Assembly: GCF_000191885.1 (NCBI RefSeq)
Contig: NZ_AEWI01000036.1
Span: 1-43,104 of the forward strand
Direction: 5' to 3'
Length of the DNA stretch: 43,104 bases
DNA from: Anaerophaga thermohalophila DSM 12881
GTDB lineage: Bacteria > Bacteroidota > Bacteroidia > Bacteroidales > Marinilabiliaceae
Part shown: positions 1 through 7,354 of the stretch, one piece after another
Position numbering within the stretch: the first letter of the stretch is position 1
Layout: each line of letters starts with the position of its first letter
Translations under genes and position numbers: made by a program
Notes under the pieces: model-generated
What the model saw: only the letters and a program-made list of their open reading frames with translations
Database searches by the model: none
What the model was told of the DNA's origin: nothing

Positions 1-54
1 AGCCTCAATCTCAACCTCAACCTCAGCCTCAACCTCAACCTTAACCTTAGCTGC
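1..54. repeat. Hexameric low-complexity repeat (CCTCAA/CCTCAG)n
   Basis: Degenerate 6-bp units (CCTCAA, CCTCAG, TCTCAA) run from the first base to about 54. The same hexamer array, in the other orientation (GAGGTT, GAGGCT, GATTGA), occurs at 42675-42768. No protein is supported here. It is a simple-sequence repeat that probably grows and shrinks by slippage. Confidence 0.8.
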
Positions 55-142
55 CTGTCATTCTGAGCGAACCGAAGAATCTTATATAAATCAAAGCATA
101 ATAAGTTGCATCATTCCAATTACTTAAATTAATTTTATACGG
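54..142 (+). repeat. Dispersed repeat: TCATTCTGAGCG motif plus partial C element
   Basis: A CTGTCATTCTGAGCG..GAAGAATCT motif (about 54-83) is followed by ATAATAAGTTGCATCA and a right-end piece of the C element (ATTTTATACGGATGAAA). The same order recurs at 24592-24682, so this is a composite dispersed repeat. The C-element end here is directly followed by a full C element. Confidence 0.65.
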
Positions 143-241
143 ATGAAACGAGCATGACAAAGTTTTCCACAAAACAACATGTATAAGTTCTTGCATGCGA
201 GTTCCATCCGACCTTGATAAATAAATTTTATACGGATGAAA
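143..241 (+). repeat. C element (ATGAAACGAGCATGAC...TATACGGATGAAA), copy 1
   Basis: About 100 bp. The left arm GATGAAACGAGCATG and the inner arm CATGCGAGTTCCATC form an imperfect inverted repeat, and the right end reads ATACGGATGAAA. The ATGAAA at the right end is the first two codons of the aldo/keto reductase at 236. Other copies lie near 8945, 10383, 10478, 22117, 24462, 32836, 38414, 41089, 41185 and 41666. Confidence 0.8.
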
Positions 242-1060
242 ATAACAAACATTAAAGGAACAGTAGAGCTTGCCAATGGTATAAAAATGCCATACCTGGG
301 ACTAGGCGTATTTCAGACCCCAAACAGTAAAATTAAAAGGGCGGTGCACCGGGCCTTGGATGTAGGCTACCGTCATGTAGATACAGCTACGCTTTATGAA
401 AATGAAGACGGACTGGGAGAAGCAATAAAAACCCACCCGTTGCCACGGCAGGACATTTTTATCACCAGTAAGGTATGGAACACGGATCAGGGGTATGATT
501 CTACCATCAATGCCTTTAATCAGTCGCTCAGAAAATTACAAACCGATTATCTTGACCTTTATCTCATTCACTGGCCTGTTAAAGGAAAATACAAGGAAAC
601 GTGGCGTGCTCTTGAAACATTGTATGATGAAGGCAGGGTAAAAGCCATAGGCGTTAGTAATTTCATGCAGCACCACCTGGAAGACCTGATGCAATCGGCG
701 AAGATAAAACCCATGGTGAATCAGGTAGAATTTCATCCGAAACTCGTTCAACAACCGCTTCTCGATTTCTGCAAGACCAACAACATTCAATACGAAGCAT
801 GGAGCCCTTTGATGCAGGGAAAAATTTTCGGGATTGATTTGCTGAAAGAACTTGCAGGGAAATATAATAAGAGTATAGCTCAGCTTGTACTGCGATGGGA
901 CCTGCAAAAAGGAGTAGTTACCATCCCAAAAAGTGTGCATGAAGATCGCATAGCATCCAATGCCGATATTTTTGATTTTGAAATTTCGGATGATGATATG
1001 GCCCTGATTGATTCGCTTGATAGAGATGAACGAATAGGCCCCCATCCCGACAATATATGA
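236..1060 (+). CDS. Aldo/keto reductase
   Basis: 274 aa, the usual length of the family. It is a cytoplasmic NADPH-dependent reductase of carbonyl compounds. The catalytic tetrad is visible: D49 and Y54 in HVDTATLYENE, K79 in ITSKVWN and H112 in LIHWP. The loop GVSNF (139-143), the cofactor-binding IPKSVHEDRIASN near the C-terminus and the closing RDERIGPHPD match the 2,5-diketo-gluconate reductase/glyoxal reductase-like branch. The substrate cannot be told from sequence. The start codon lies inside the right end of a C repeat element, so the 5' leader is repeat DNA. The next gene follows after 18 bases and may be co-transcribed. Confidence 0.93.
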   Translation: MKITNIKGTVELANGIKMPYLGLGVFQTPNSKIKRAVHRALDVGYRHVDTATLYENEDGLGEAIKTHPLPRQDIFITSKVWNTDQGYDSTINAFNQSLRKLQTDYLDLYLIHWPVKGKYKETWRALETLYDEGRVKAIGVSNFMQHHLEDLMQSAKIKPMVNQVEFHPKLVQQPLLDFCKTNNIQYEAWSPLMQGKIFGIDLLKELAGKYNKSIAQLVLRWDLQKGVVTIPKSVHEDRIASNADIFDFEISDDDMALIDSLDRDERIGPHPDNI

Positions 1061-1078
1061 TTTTGTAAACCAAAAAAG

Positions 1079-1303
1079 ATGGAAGAACCGCCCCTTTTTA
1101 ATCCGAAAATCCTGACGGAGCTTATTTCATCACGGATGCCCTACGGCAGGTATAAGGGTTCCAGAATTTGTGATATACCCGAACATTACCTGGTTTGGAT
1201 GTCGCAAAAAGGATTCCCCTCAGGAAAACTGGGTATGCTTTTGGGAACAATGTATGAGATAAGACTCAACGGACTCGAATATCTGTTGAAACCATTGAAA
1301 TAA
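1079..1303 (+). CDS. DUF3820 family protein
   Basis: 74 aa. Family features are MPYGRYKG near residue 20, then IPEHYLVWMSQKGFPSGKLG and a C-terminal GLEYLLKPL, characteristic of DUF3820 (sometimes called putative quorum-sensing-regulated virulence factor). The biochemical function is not known. The YGKYKG-type motif also occurs in small nucleic-acid-associated or exonuclease-linked domains, so a DNA-related role is possible but unproven. It starts 18 bases after the aldo/keto reductase, which suggests one transcript. Confidence 0.8.
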   Translation: MEEPPLFNPKILTELISSRMPYGRYKGSRICDIPEHYLVWMSQKGFPSGKLGMLLGTMYEIRLNGLEYLLKPLK

Positions 1304-1310
1304 TAAATTA

Positions 1311-1453
1311 TGAGTGCAGTCTAAAAAGCCTTTTGACCCCTAAATCCCTAAAGGGGACTTTTTCGAACTGCTGATTTTTAGCAGTTCCCCTTTAGGGGTC
1401 AGGGGTAAAAATGGTAAAAATCAGCAGTTTGAAGGCTTTTTATACTGCACTCA
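1311..1453. repeat. Type A palindromic element, copy 1 (143 bp)
   Basis: Begins TGAGTGCAGTCTAAAAAGCC and ends with the inverted GGCTTTTTATACTGCACTCA. Inside is a second inverted repeat (CTGCTGATTTTTA / TAAAAATCAGCAG) and blocks built on CCCCTAAAGGGG. No ORF. Copies 2 (8803-8946) and 3 (31360-31503) are in the opposite orientation. It resembles a MITE or REP-like non-autonomous element and could also fold in RNA as a bidirectional terminator. Confidence 0.85.
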
Positions 1454-1806
1454 ATTATTAGAGATTAGATAGTTTTGATATACTGCATTTTAGAAAAGAG
1501 TGCAGTCTAAAAACAATAACTTCAACTATAAACAATTGTTTGGCAGCCTGTTGAAAAAGTTCAACAACGTGTTGAAAATACTACAACCATAATAAGGGTT
1601 TTTCGCACTCATGGTGTCTTTATATTGAAAAGGATGGAAAAAGCAAAATCGTTGTTAACAACGAAAAAATAGCATCCAAAACAAACAGGTTCAACGAAAA
1701 GAGTACAGCAAGGTTTGCGACAACCTGTCTCTGCCCGCCCCCGATTATTCGGATACTATTCGGGAACCTTTAAAACAAAATTTATACGGATAAAAAGAAA
1801 GATGCC
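1454..1806. other. Non-coding stretch before the CarboxypepD_reg gene
   Basis: No gene seen. Contains a truncated type A end (GAGTGCAGTCTAAAAA at 1499), a 16-bp perfect palindrome TCGTTGTTAACAACGA around 1651-1667, and near 1775 a right-end piece of the C element (AAAATTTATACGGATAAAA). No TAnnTTTG promoter was recognised. Confidence 0.5.
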
Positions 1807-3114
1807 ATGAAAACTCTGATGATTAACCACAGAAAAAATGTTATTGCGCTGCTGGCCTTTATCGCCTCCATAATAACCATTACACCTGATGCCCGGGCTT
1901 TCACCTCCGGGGAAGATGAGCAGCAGTTTGATACTCTCAATTACGTATTGATTCGCGGAACAGTTGAAGATGAAGACAACGGTGATCCACTGCCATTTGC
2001 AACAGTGGCCATAGAAGGAAGCAATATTGCCACGGTCAGTAACTCAAGTGGTAACTTTTCACTAAAGGTACCCAAAAACATGACCGACAAAAACATACGT
2101 TTCTCCTTCATTGGTTATGAAAAAAAATATGTCCCCTTATCGGAATTTCGCAGAGGACGCAATACTGTAAGACTTAAGATGATTACTGTCCCGCTTGTTG
2201 AAGTCTCCGTTTTTCCGTCCGACCCGAATCTTTTGATCAAGGCCGTGTTGAATCGCCGGGACGAAAACTATCTGAATCAGCCGGTAACAATGACTGCTTT
2301 TTATCGCGAAACAATAAAAAAGGGCTGGTCTTACGTTTCTTTGTCAGAAGCCGTTGTAGAAGTATATAAACATTCTTACGACGATCCGAGGGAAGACCGG
2401 GTTCGACTTCAAATTGGCCGGAAAAGTACGGATTATGACAAGCTCGATACGCTGGCATTTAAACTTCAGGGCGGGCCTTACACAGCAACCATGCTGGACA
2501 TAATGAAAGACCCTTATCTACTGTTCGACAATGAAATGATTGATTATTACAACTTTAAGATAAGTAATATTACACGGATAGAAGATCGTACCATCTATGT
2601 TCTCAGTTTTGAGCAGAAACCGCACATCAATATACCTCTTTTTTACGGGAAACTTTATATTGACACAGAGAATCTGGCTGTTACACGTGCCATATTCAAC
2701 ATGAACACAGAAGACAGAGATGAAGTAGCACGGATGTTCATCAGAAAAAAACCTCTGGGAGCACGTGTTTATCCTACAGAAGCATCATATACCGTCAACT
2801 ACCGTGAAGATGACAACGGAAAGTGGTACTTCGGATATAGCCGCGGAGAGGTTTCATTCAAAGTAAAATGGAGACGTAAATTATTTAACACCAACTATCA
2901 TACAACACTTGAAATGGCTGTAACCGACTGGGAATATACTGAAGAAAAACCTTTCCGGGGGTCTGATCGACTGAAAATGAATGCCATTCTTGAAGATGAA
3001 GTATCAGGTTTTTCCAATCCTGATTTCTGGGGTGATTACAATGTCATTGAACCTGAACAGCCTATTGAAGCTGCCATCAGAAAAATACAAAGAAAACTGG
3101 AGCGTTTGGAGTAA
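1807..3114 (+). CDS. Secreted CarboxypepD_reg-like domain protein
   Basis: 435 aa. A Sec signal peptide covers about residues 1-31 (basic MKTLMINHRK, hydrophobic core, cleavage near ARA-F). Residues about 47-130 form a carboxypeptidase-regulatory-like beta sandwich (RGTVEDEDNGDPLPFATVAI... FSFIGYEKK), the domain found at the N-terminus of TonB-dependent receptors. The remaining 300 residues are a beta-rich region (FYRETIKKG, YGKLYIDTENLAVTRA) seen in Bacteroidota surface proteins carrying this domain; no TonB plug or barrel follows. It probably sits in the periplasm or at the outer membrane. Function is unknown. The ATG follows a C-element remnant by about 15 bases. Confidence 0.8.
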   Translation: MKTLMINHRKNVIALLAFIASIITITPDARAFTSGEDEQQFDTLNYVLIRGTVEDEDNGDPLPFATVAIEGSNIATVSNSSGNFSLKVPKNMTDKNIRFSFIGYEKKYVPLSEFRRGRNTVRLKMITVPLVEVSVFPSDPNLLIKAVLNRRDENYLNQPVTMTAFYRETIKKGWSYVSLSEAVVEVYKHSYDDPREDRVRLQIGRKSTDYDKLDTLAFKLQGGPYTATMLDIMKDPYLLFDNEMIDYYNFKISNITRIEDRTIYVLSFEQKPHINIPLFYGKLYIDTENLAVTRAIFNMNTEDRDEVARMFIRKKPLGARVYPTEASYTVNYREDDNGKWYFGYSRGEVSFKVKWRRKLFNTNYHTTLEMAVTDWEYTEEKPFRGSDRLKMNAILEDEVSGFSNPDFWGDYNVIEPEQPIEAAIRKIQRKLERLE

Positions 3115-3129
3115 AAAGCTTTTAGTCAC

Positions 3130-3163
3130 GTGAGGGTGCTTCACAAAAAAGTGAAACCCTCAC
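3130..3163. terminator. Stem-loop after the CarboxypepD_reg gene
   Basis: GTGAGGGT..TTCAC pairs with GTGAAACCCTCAC across an A6 loop, 15 bases after the stop codon. It lacks a strong U-tract, so it may act with the next hairpin. Confidence 0.55.
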
Positions 3164-3183
3164 TGAAAAAACAAATAGAAAAT

Positions 3184-3230
3184 ATGGCGGAGCGGCTTCG
3201 GTTTCTCCGCTTTATTTTAAATCCGCCATA
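3184..3230 (+). terminator. Rho-independent terminator candidate
   Basis: GCGGAG (3187-3192) pairs with CTCCGC (3205-3210), followed by TTTATTTT. An overlapping larger stem TATGGCGGA / TCCGCCATA (3184-3230) is an alternative fold. It lies 70-100 bases after the 1807-3114 gene. Confidence 0.65.
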
Positions 3231-3292
3231 CCAGATGGAAACTGCTGAATGAAGATGGCAACAACAAAAGTTACTTTTCTGTTCCGGATGGG

Positions 3293-3547
3293 CTAAAATT
3301 CATCATCATCATCATCATCGTACTGTTCCAAATCTTCTCCATCCAAATCATCATCCAAATCTTCGTCATCGAAATCTTCATCAAAGTCCTCATCGAGGTC
3401 ATCGTCATCATACTCCTCATCGAAATCTTCGTCAAGGTCATTTTCATCCCATTCATAGTCATCTTCTTCACTGAGATCGTCTCCATCAATGTCGGGATCT
3501 TCATACCGAAATGCTACAGGATCAACTTTCAAAATACTCTTTTTCAT
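3293..3547 (-). CDS. Extremely acidic Asp/Glu-rich protein
   Basis: 84 aa. After a short basic start (MKKSILKVDP) nearly every residue is Asp or Glu, with repeating blocks such as DEDFDEEYDDDDLDEDFDED and a final run of six Asp before EF. No fold or enzyme motif is visible; such proteins can be nucleic-acid mimics, metal buffers or disordered linkers, and none of these can be chosen from sequence. The neighbour upstream on the same strand (3646-4122) is also acidic, with a terminator between them, so separate transcripts are likely. The overlapping Met-rich frame is a shadow of the GAT codons. Confidence 0.6.
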   Translation of the reverse strand: MKKSILKVDPVAFRYEDPDIDGDDLSEEDDYEWDENDLDEDFDEEYDDDDLDEDFDEDFDDEDLDDDLDGEDLEQYDDDDDDEF

Positions 3548-3622
3548 GATTTTAATAAATAATAAAATTACAGGGTAAAAATATATAAAGGTTTTATATC
3601 ACAAACATTCCGGCAAAAAAAA

Positions 3623-3642
3623 AATGTAGAATTAACTACATT
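3623..3642 (-). terminator. Rho-independent terminator of the 158-aa gene
   Basis: AATGTAG / CTACATT stem with a 6-base loop, directly after the stop codon of the minus-strand gene at 3646 and followed on the minus strand by a run of about ten T. Confidence 0.75.
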
Positions 3643-3645
3643 TTT

Positions 3646-4122
3646 TTATTTCACTTCGGGCCATATTAATTCTTCTTCTTCCTCATCCCAGAACGGGCCC
3701 CATTGAATTTCGGTCAATATCCCGTTATCAAACCAAAGATTAAGACTCACATCAAGAATGGTGGCGATTTGCTGACTGTTTTCTTCATCGTCAGACAACT
3801 CTTCAATGGAAATATCGCCAAGTCCCATCATCTCAATCTGTTCCATAACTTCCTGCTGGCTGAGCCCGATCAGGTCAATGCCCTCGAAGGAGAAGTTATC
3901 AGAACTGACAGCCAAAGATGTTAACCGCCAATCCTCCATTTTATCAAATGAAGCAGATAACTCCATGTCGTCGTAATGCCAGGCTTCAGACAAATCTTCC
4001 GGTAAATCTTCATTTTCAATGGTCTCTACCTCATCGGGCTCGCCCATGATCTCTTTGAAATCATCGCGACTCATACCAAAATACAAGTTGTCAAGCCCTT
4101 TTCCCAGTTCTATTTTCTTCAT
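3646..4122 (-). CDS. Hypothetical acidic protein
   Basis: 158 aa, no signal peptide, no membrane segment. It opens MKKIELGKGLDNLYFGMSRDDFKEIMGEPDEVE, a pattern (G-LG.....G.s..e...l.G.P) common to small proteins that use a short helix-turn to monitor or bind partners, including some polymorphic-toxin immunity proteins. The rest is Glu/Asp-rich with WGPFWDEEEEELIWPE at the end. Not recognised as a named family. An immunity-like or regulatory role is only a guess, since no toxin gene lies nearby. Confidence 0.65.
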   Translation of the reverse strand: MKKIELGKGLDNLYFGMSRDDFKEIMGEPDEVETIENEDLPEDLSEAWHYDDMELSASFDKMEDWRLTSLAVSSDNFSFEGIDLIGLSQQEVMEQIEMMGLGDISIEELSDDEENSQQIATILDVSLNLWFDNGILTEIQWGPFWDEEEEELIWPEVK

Positions 4123-4633
4123 TTTTACAGTTTTTCTTTTACAAATTTTGTTTCAACCAAATGTAACGAATTAAAGAAAAATCATCACCTCTTTTCTACA
4201 TATTTTTTTGACCGCTTTTGCCGTGTAATGAAAATTTGAACTTCATGTGCATGATTTTTCCATTTTAATAGCATCCAATCTGCAGATATGACATGAAAAG
4301 TAAACAGAAGTAACGGATTGGCAGCAATCCTTGGCTTTTGCGCAGGATTACTTTGCGTTCAGGCTTTTTCATCAATCTGTTGAGATTAAGAACCGAAAAA
4401 ATGAAAAATTATACTTCACCCCCCCCCCCTCAAAAAGGGGTCATAGTCTTAAAAAATATAAAATTTCAGAAATTACCCCTCAAAAAATTAGGTTTCTAAT
4501 ATAAAAAGTATATAAATTTGCAGCATACCCCCATCCCCACATGGGGTAATTCAAATAAAAAGTACTTTTAATTAGATCACCCCCCTGAAAAAGGAGGGGC
4601 AAAACCAATTTCTAACAATTTAAACCAACTGCT
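4123..4633. other. Intergenic region upstream of the ammonium operon
   Basis: No gene seen. Features are an 11-C run at 4419-4429 followed by CCCCTCAAAAAGGGG, a CCCCACATGGGG hairpin near 4534, a CCCCCCTGAAAAAGGAGGGG hairpin near 4581, and a promoter-like TAAATTTG at 4513. A short signal-peptide-like frame near 4300-4372 has no good start and ends quickly. Confidence 0.5.
4513..4520 (+). promoter_or_regulatory. Candidate -7 box of the torF-like/glnK/amt operon
   Basis: TAAATTTG fits the Bacteroidota -7 consensus TAnnTTTG. The -33 region has no clear TTG, so support is weak. It lies about 114 bases upstream of the first ATG, and the leader between them carries two G/C-rich hairpins. Confidence 0.4.
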
Positions 4634-5296
4634 ATGAGAAACAATGGAAAACTTTTACCGGGAATCCTAATCCTGACGGGATTGTACATTTTCAGTACAA
4701 AAACCTTCGCTCAGGTTGAGGTTAATGTCGGAGCCGACCTGATGAGCCGATATGTATGGAGGGGAACCGATTTCGGTGGTTCACCCAGCATTCAGCCCAC
4801 GCTTGAAATGTCGGCCGGCAGTTTTGTTTTGGGAGCCTGGGGCGCTTACACCACCAATGCTCCGGGAGCGCAGGAGGCCGATCTGTATGCCGGTTATTCC
4901 TTTGGTGATGTATTTGGCCTCACCCTTACCGATTACTATTTCCCGTTGGATGATATGTCGGATGATTATTTTGATTTTGACAATTTTCATTCACTGGAAA
5001 TAAGCGGTACTCTCACCATAGACAAGTTTAGTTTGCTTGCCGGTAAATTCTTTGCAGGCGCCGATGACCAATCCTTATACCTGGAAGCCGGTTATGATCT
5101 GGGTGTCGCCAATATTTTTCTGGGGGCTGGTAACGAAGTTTATACAACTGACGGCGATTTTGCTGTGGTAAACATCGGTATAGGTGCATCGAAAGAGATA
5201 AAATTCACCGATTATTTCTCTCTCCCGCTTTCGGGATCCCTCATTCTGAATCCGGAAAGTGAAAGCCTGTTTATGGTAGTCGGGGTTTCCTTCTGA
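4634..5296 (+). CDS. TorF family putative porin
   Basis: 220 aa with a signal peptide (MRNNGKLLPGILILTGLYIFSTKTFAQ). The mature part begins VEVNVGADLMSRYVWRG, the typical opening of TorF/Gcw_chp-like outer-membrane barrels, and is composed of alternating amphipathic strands ending in F (VVGVSF), the usual outer-membrane C-terminal signal. It is first in a cluster with glnK and amt (68 and 34 bases apart). Proteins of this family are often found beside amtB in Bacteroidota and Proteobacteria, so passage of ammonium or small nitrogen compounds across the outer membrane is a reasonable inference. Confidence 0.85.
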   Translation: MRNNGKLLPGILILTGLYIFSTKTFAQVEVNVGADLMSRYVWRGTDFGGSPSIQPTLEMSAGSFVLGAWGAYTTNAPGAQEADLYAGYSFGDVFGLTLTDYYFPLDDMSDDYFDFDNFHSLEISGTLTIDKFSLLAGKFFAGADDQSLYLEAGYDLGVANIFLGAGNEVYTTDGDFAVVNIGIGASKEIKFTDYFSLPLSGSLILNPESESLFMVVGVSF

Positions 5297-5363
5297 TGAA
5301 GTACGCCATTCATTCAATCAGGAATTAATAAAAGAGATGATTAAATAACCTAAAAACAGACTC

Positions 5364-5720
5364 ATGAAAAAAATTGAAGCCATCATACGCAAGACAAAAT
5401 TCGATGATGTAAAAGAAGCACTGGGCAACGTAGGCATCGACTTCTTTTCCTACTGGGAAGTCAGGGGTGTCGGAAGATCACGTGAAGAACGTGCCTTTCG
5501 TGGCATAGTGTACGATACCAGCTCCATAGAACGCATCAAGCTCTCGATAGTAGTACGCGACAAAAACCTGAAGAATACCATCAATGCCATCATGGAATCT
5601 GCAAGAACAGGAGCCATCGGAGACGGAAAAATTTTCGTGGTCGACATTGAAGAATCTTACCGGATACGGACAGGAGAAACCGGTAATGAGTCGCTATACA
5701 TCAAAGGAGAAGAAGAGTAA
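5364..5720 (+). CDS. glnK: PII family nitrogen regulator
   Basis: 118 aa. It senses 2-oxoglutarate and ATP/ADP and gates the ammonium channel encoded next door. The opening KKIEAIIRKTKFDDVKEAL, the T-loop region (about 37-55), the B-loop TGAIGDGKIFV and the C-loop YRIRTGE are all PII signatures. The T-loop GRSREERAFRGIVY is one residue shorter than in E. coli GlnB and has Phe in place of Tyr46; the residue equivalent to the uridylylated Tyr51 is retained as Y50. Position between the porin and amt supports the GlnK role rather than GlnB. Confidence 0.92.
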   Translation: MKKIEAIIRKTKFDDVKEALGNVGIDFFSYWEVRGVGRSREERAFRGIVYDTSSIERIKLSIVVRDKNLKNTINAIMESARTGAIGDGKIFVVDIEESYRIRTGETGNESLYIKGEEE

Positions 5721-5753
5721 ATCAGGTCGTTGAACAACTAAAAGAATAGAATT

Positions 5754-6989
5754 ATGGAAGATATTACAACAAAAATAACAGATATATCCGTCTCTATAGA
5801 CATGTTGTGGGTACTGATTGCCGCTGCCATGGTTATGTTTATGCAGCCGGGATTTGCAATGGTAGAAGCCGGCTTTACCCGAGCCAAAAACACAGCCAAC
5901 ATACTCATGAAAAACTTTCTTGATTTTTCGGTAGGTTCGCTTATGTTCTGGGTGGTAGGTTTTAGCATAATGTTTGGTACCGACCTGGGCGGATTTATAG
6001 GCATGCCCGACCTCTTTTTCTCGGGTTCTTATGGCAACGATGTTGACTATGCCATTTTAATTTTCCAGACTGTATTTGCCGCCACTGCTGCAACGATTGT
6101 TTCCGGTGCAGTAGCAGAGCGAACAGAGTTCAAAGCCTATATTCTTGCCAGTTTTTTCATCACAGCGGTGATTTATCCCGTTTCCGGGCACTGGGTCTGG
6201 GGCGGCGGCTGGCTCAGTGAACTGGGTTTTCATGACTTTGCAGGATCAACGGTGGTGCACTCGGTCGGCGGCTGGCTGGGACTGGTCGGAACAGCCATTA
6301 TTGGCCCCCGTCTGGGGAAATACAATGGGAAACGTAAAGCCATTCCCGGTCATAGTTTGACAATTGGTGCCCTGGGTGTATTCATCCTCTGGTTCGGATG
6401 GTTTGGTTTTAATCCCGGTTCACAGTTGGCAGCCAGCGGACTTGACAACATTTCTGCGGTGGCATCAATATTTGTTACCACAAACCTTTCGGCTTCAGCC
6501 GGAACGGTTACTGCCATGATAATATCGTGGATTCGGTACAAAAGACCATCATTAGGGCTTTCTTTGAACGGCGCTTTAGCCGGTCTGGTAGCCATTACCG
6601 CCGGATGTGATGTTGTTAGCCCGGGAGGTGCCGTAATTATTGGTATCGTTGCAGGGATAACATTAATTTTTGGCGTTGAAATGCTGGATACACTCAAAAT
6701 AGATGATCCCGTTGGTGCTGTTACAGTACACGGTTTCAGCGGAGCTGTCGGAACCATACTGGTTGGCTTGCTGGCAACAGAAGGAGGATTGTTCTATGGC
6801 GGTGGTGCTTCAATGCTTGGTGTACAAACACTGGGCGTGGTAGCCATCGCAGCATGGGCGCTTTCTATGGGATTCATCCTGTTCAGAGCCATCAAATCCA
6901 CAGTAGGGCTCCGGGTTCCCCGAAGGGTCGAGGAAGAAGGCCTGGATGTTTATGAACACGGAGAGACTGCCTATAATAATTTTTCATAA
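5754..6989 (+). CDS. amtB: Ammonium transporter (Amt/MEP/Rh)
   Basis: 411 aa, about 11 membrane segments, usual length. Key features are FMQPGFAMVEAG in the first segment, D161 in HDFAGSTVVH, the twin pore histidines H169 and H326 (VTVHGFSGAVGT), and F108 in the gate region. It conducts ammonium inward and is closed by the PII T-loop, fitting the upstream glnK 34 bases away. No cleavable signal peptide is evident; the N-terminus runs directly into helix 1. It is the last gene of the operon, followed by a strong terminator. Confidence 0.96.
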   Translation: MEDITTKITDISVSIDMLWVLIAAAMVMFMQPGFAMVEAGFTRAKNTANILMKNFLDFSVGSLMFWVVGFSIMFGTDLGGFIGMPDLFFSGSYGNDVDYAILIFQTVFAATAATIVSGAVAERTEFKAYILASFFITAVIYPVSGHWVWGGGWLSELGFHDFAGSTVVHSVGGWLGLVGTAIIGPRLGKYNGKRKAIPGHSLTIGALGVFILWFGWFGFNPGSQLAASGLDNISAVASIFVTTNLSASAGTVTAMIISWIRYKRPSLGLSLNGALAGLVAITAGCDVVSPGGAVIIGIVAGITLIFGVEMLDTLKIDDPVGAVTVHGFSGAVGTILVGLLATEGGLFYGGGASMLGVQTLGVVAIAAWALSMGFILFRAIKSTVGLRVPRRVEEEGLDVYEHGETAYNNFS

Positions 6990-7094
6990 CCGTAAAAACA
7001 CGACAACCCTCTTATGGAGAACACACTATCGCAAAGCCATAACGATGGCGTATCTGGTTCAATTATCCAGTTCTTTTAATTGTCCTGTTTTTAG

Positions 7095-7124
7095 AGACCT
7101 GTCCGTTTGGACAGGTCTTTTTTT
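7095..7124 (+). terminator. Rho-independent terminator of the ammonium operon
   Basis: Perfect 10-bp stem AGACCTGTCC / GGACAGGTCT with a GTTT loop, followed by seven T. It lies 105 bases after the amt stop codon. Confidence 0.93.
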
Positions 7125-7248
7125 ACAAAATAACGCCTGGCTGAAAAGTGTGTTGCCAAAACAGCTTCAACAACATCTTCATCTTCAGATGAATAATCAC
7201 CTTTTTCATATTGTCGCCGAACATCACTTAAATAAAAAAGTTGATTAC

Positions 7249-7318
7249 TGATACATCATGATTCAGCAGAATAATTTTTCCTTCGTTTGTTTTTCCACGA
7301 TAAAAAAACGATGTATCA
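7249..7318. repeat. Separated inverted repeat TGATACATC / GATGTATCA
   Basis: Nine-base arms at 7249-7257 and 7310-7318 in the gap between the amt terminator and the convergent methyltransferase gene. Meaning unknown. Nothing else is seen in 7125-7354. Confidence 0.4.
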
Positions 7319-7354
7319 TTATAAGGCATTTGAAAATGTTTAACGACATATCGA

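Noticed and set aside
3271..3504. Met/Thr-rich 77-aa frame on the minus strand
   Set aside because: It is a shifted reading of the GAT/GAA-rich gene at 3293-3547; its composition is only an echo of those codons.
4290..4372. Signal-peptide-like frame NGLAAILGFCAGLLCVQAF
   Set aside because: Stop codons on both sides, no usable start, and no continuing domain; at most a trace of an old gene.
5481..5513. Idea that PII had lost the uridylylated tyrosine
   Set aside because: On alignment the changed residue (F45) is Tyr46 of E. coli; the Tyr51 equivalent is present as Y50.
6946..7251. 101-aa plus-strand frame after amt
   Set aside because: Starts inside amt in another frame, runs through the terminator hairpin and resembles no protein.
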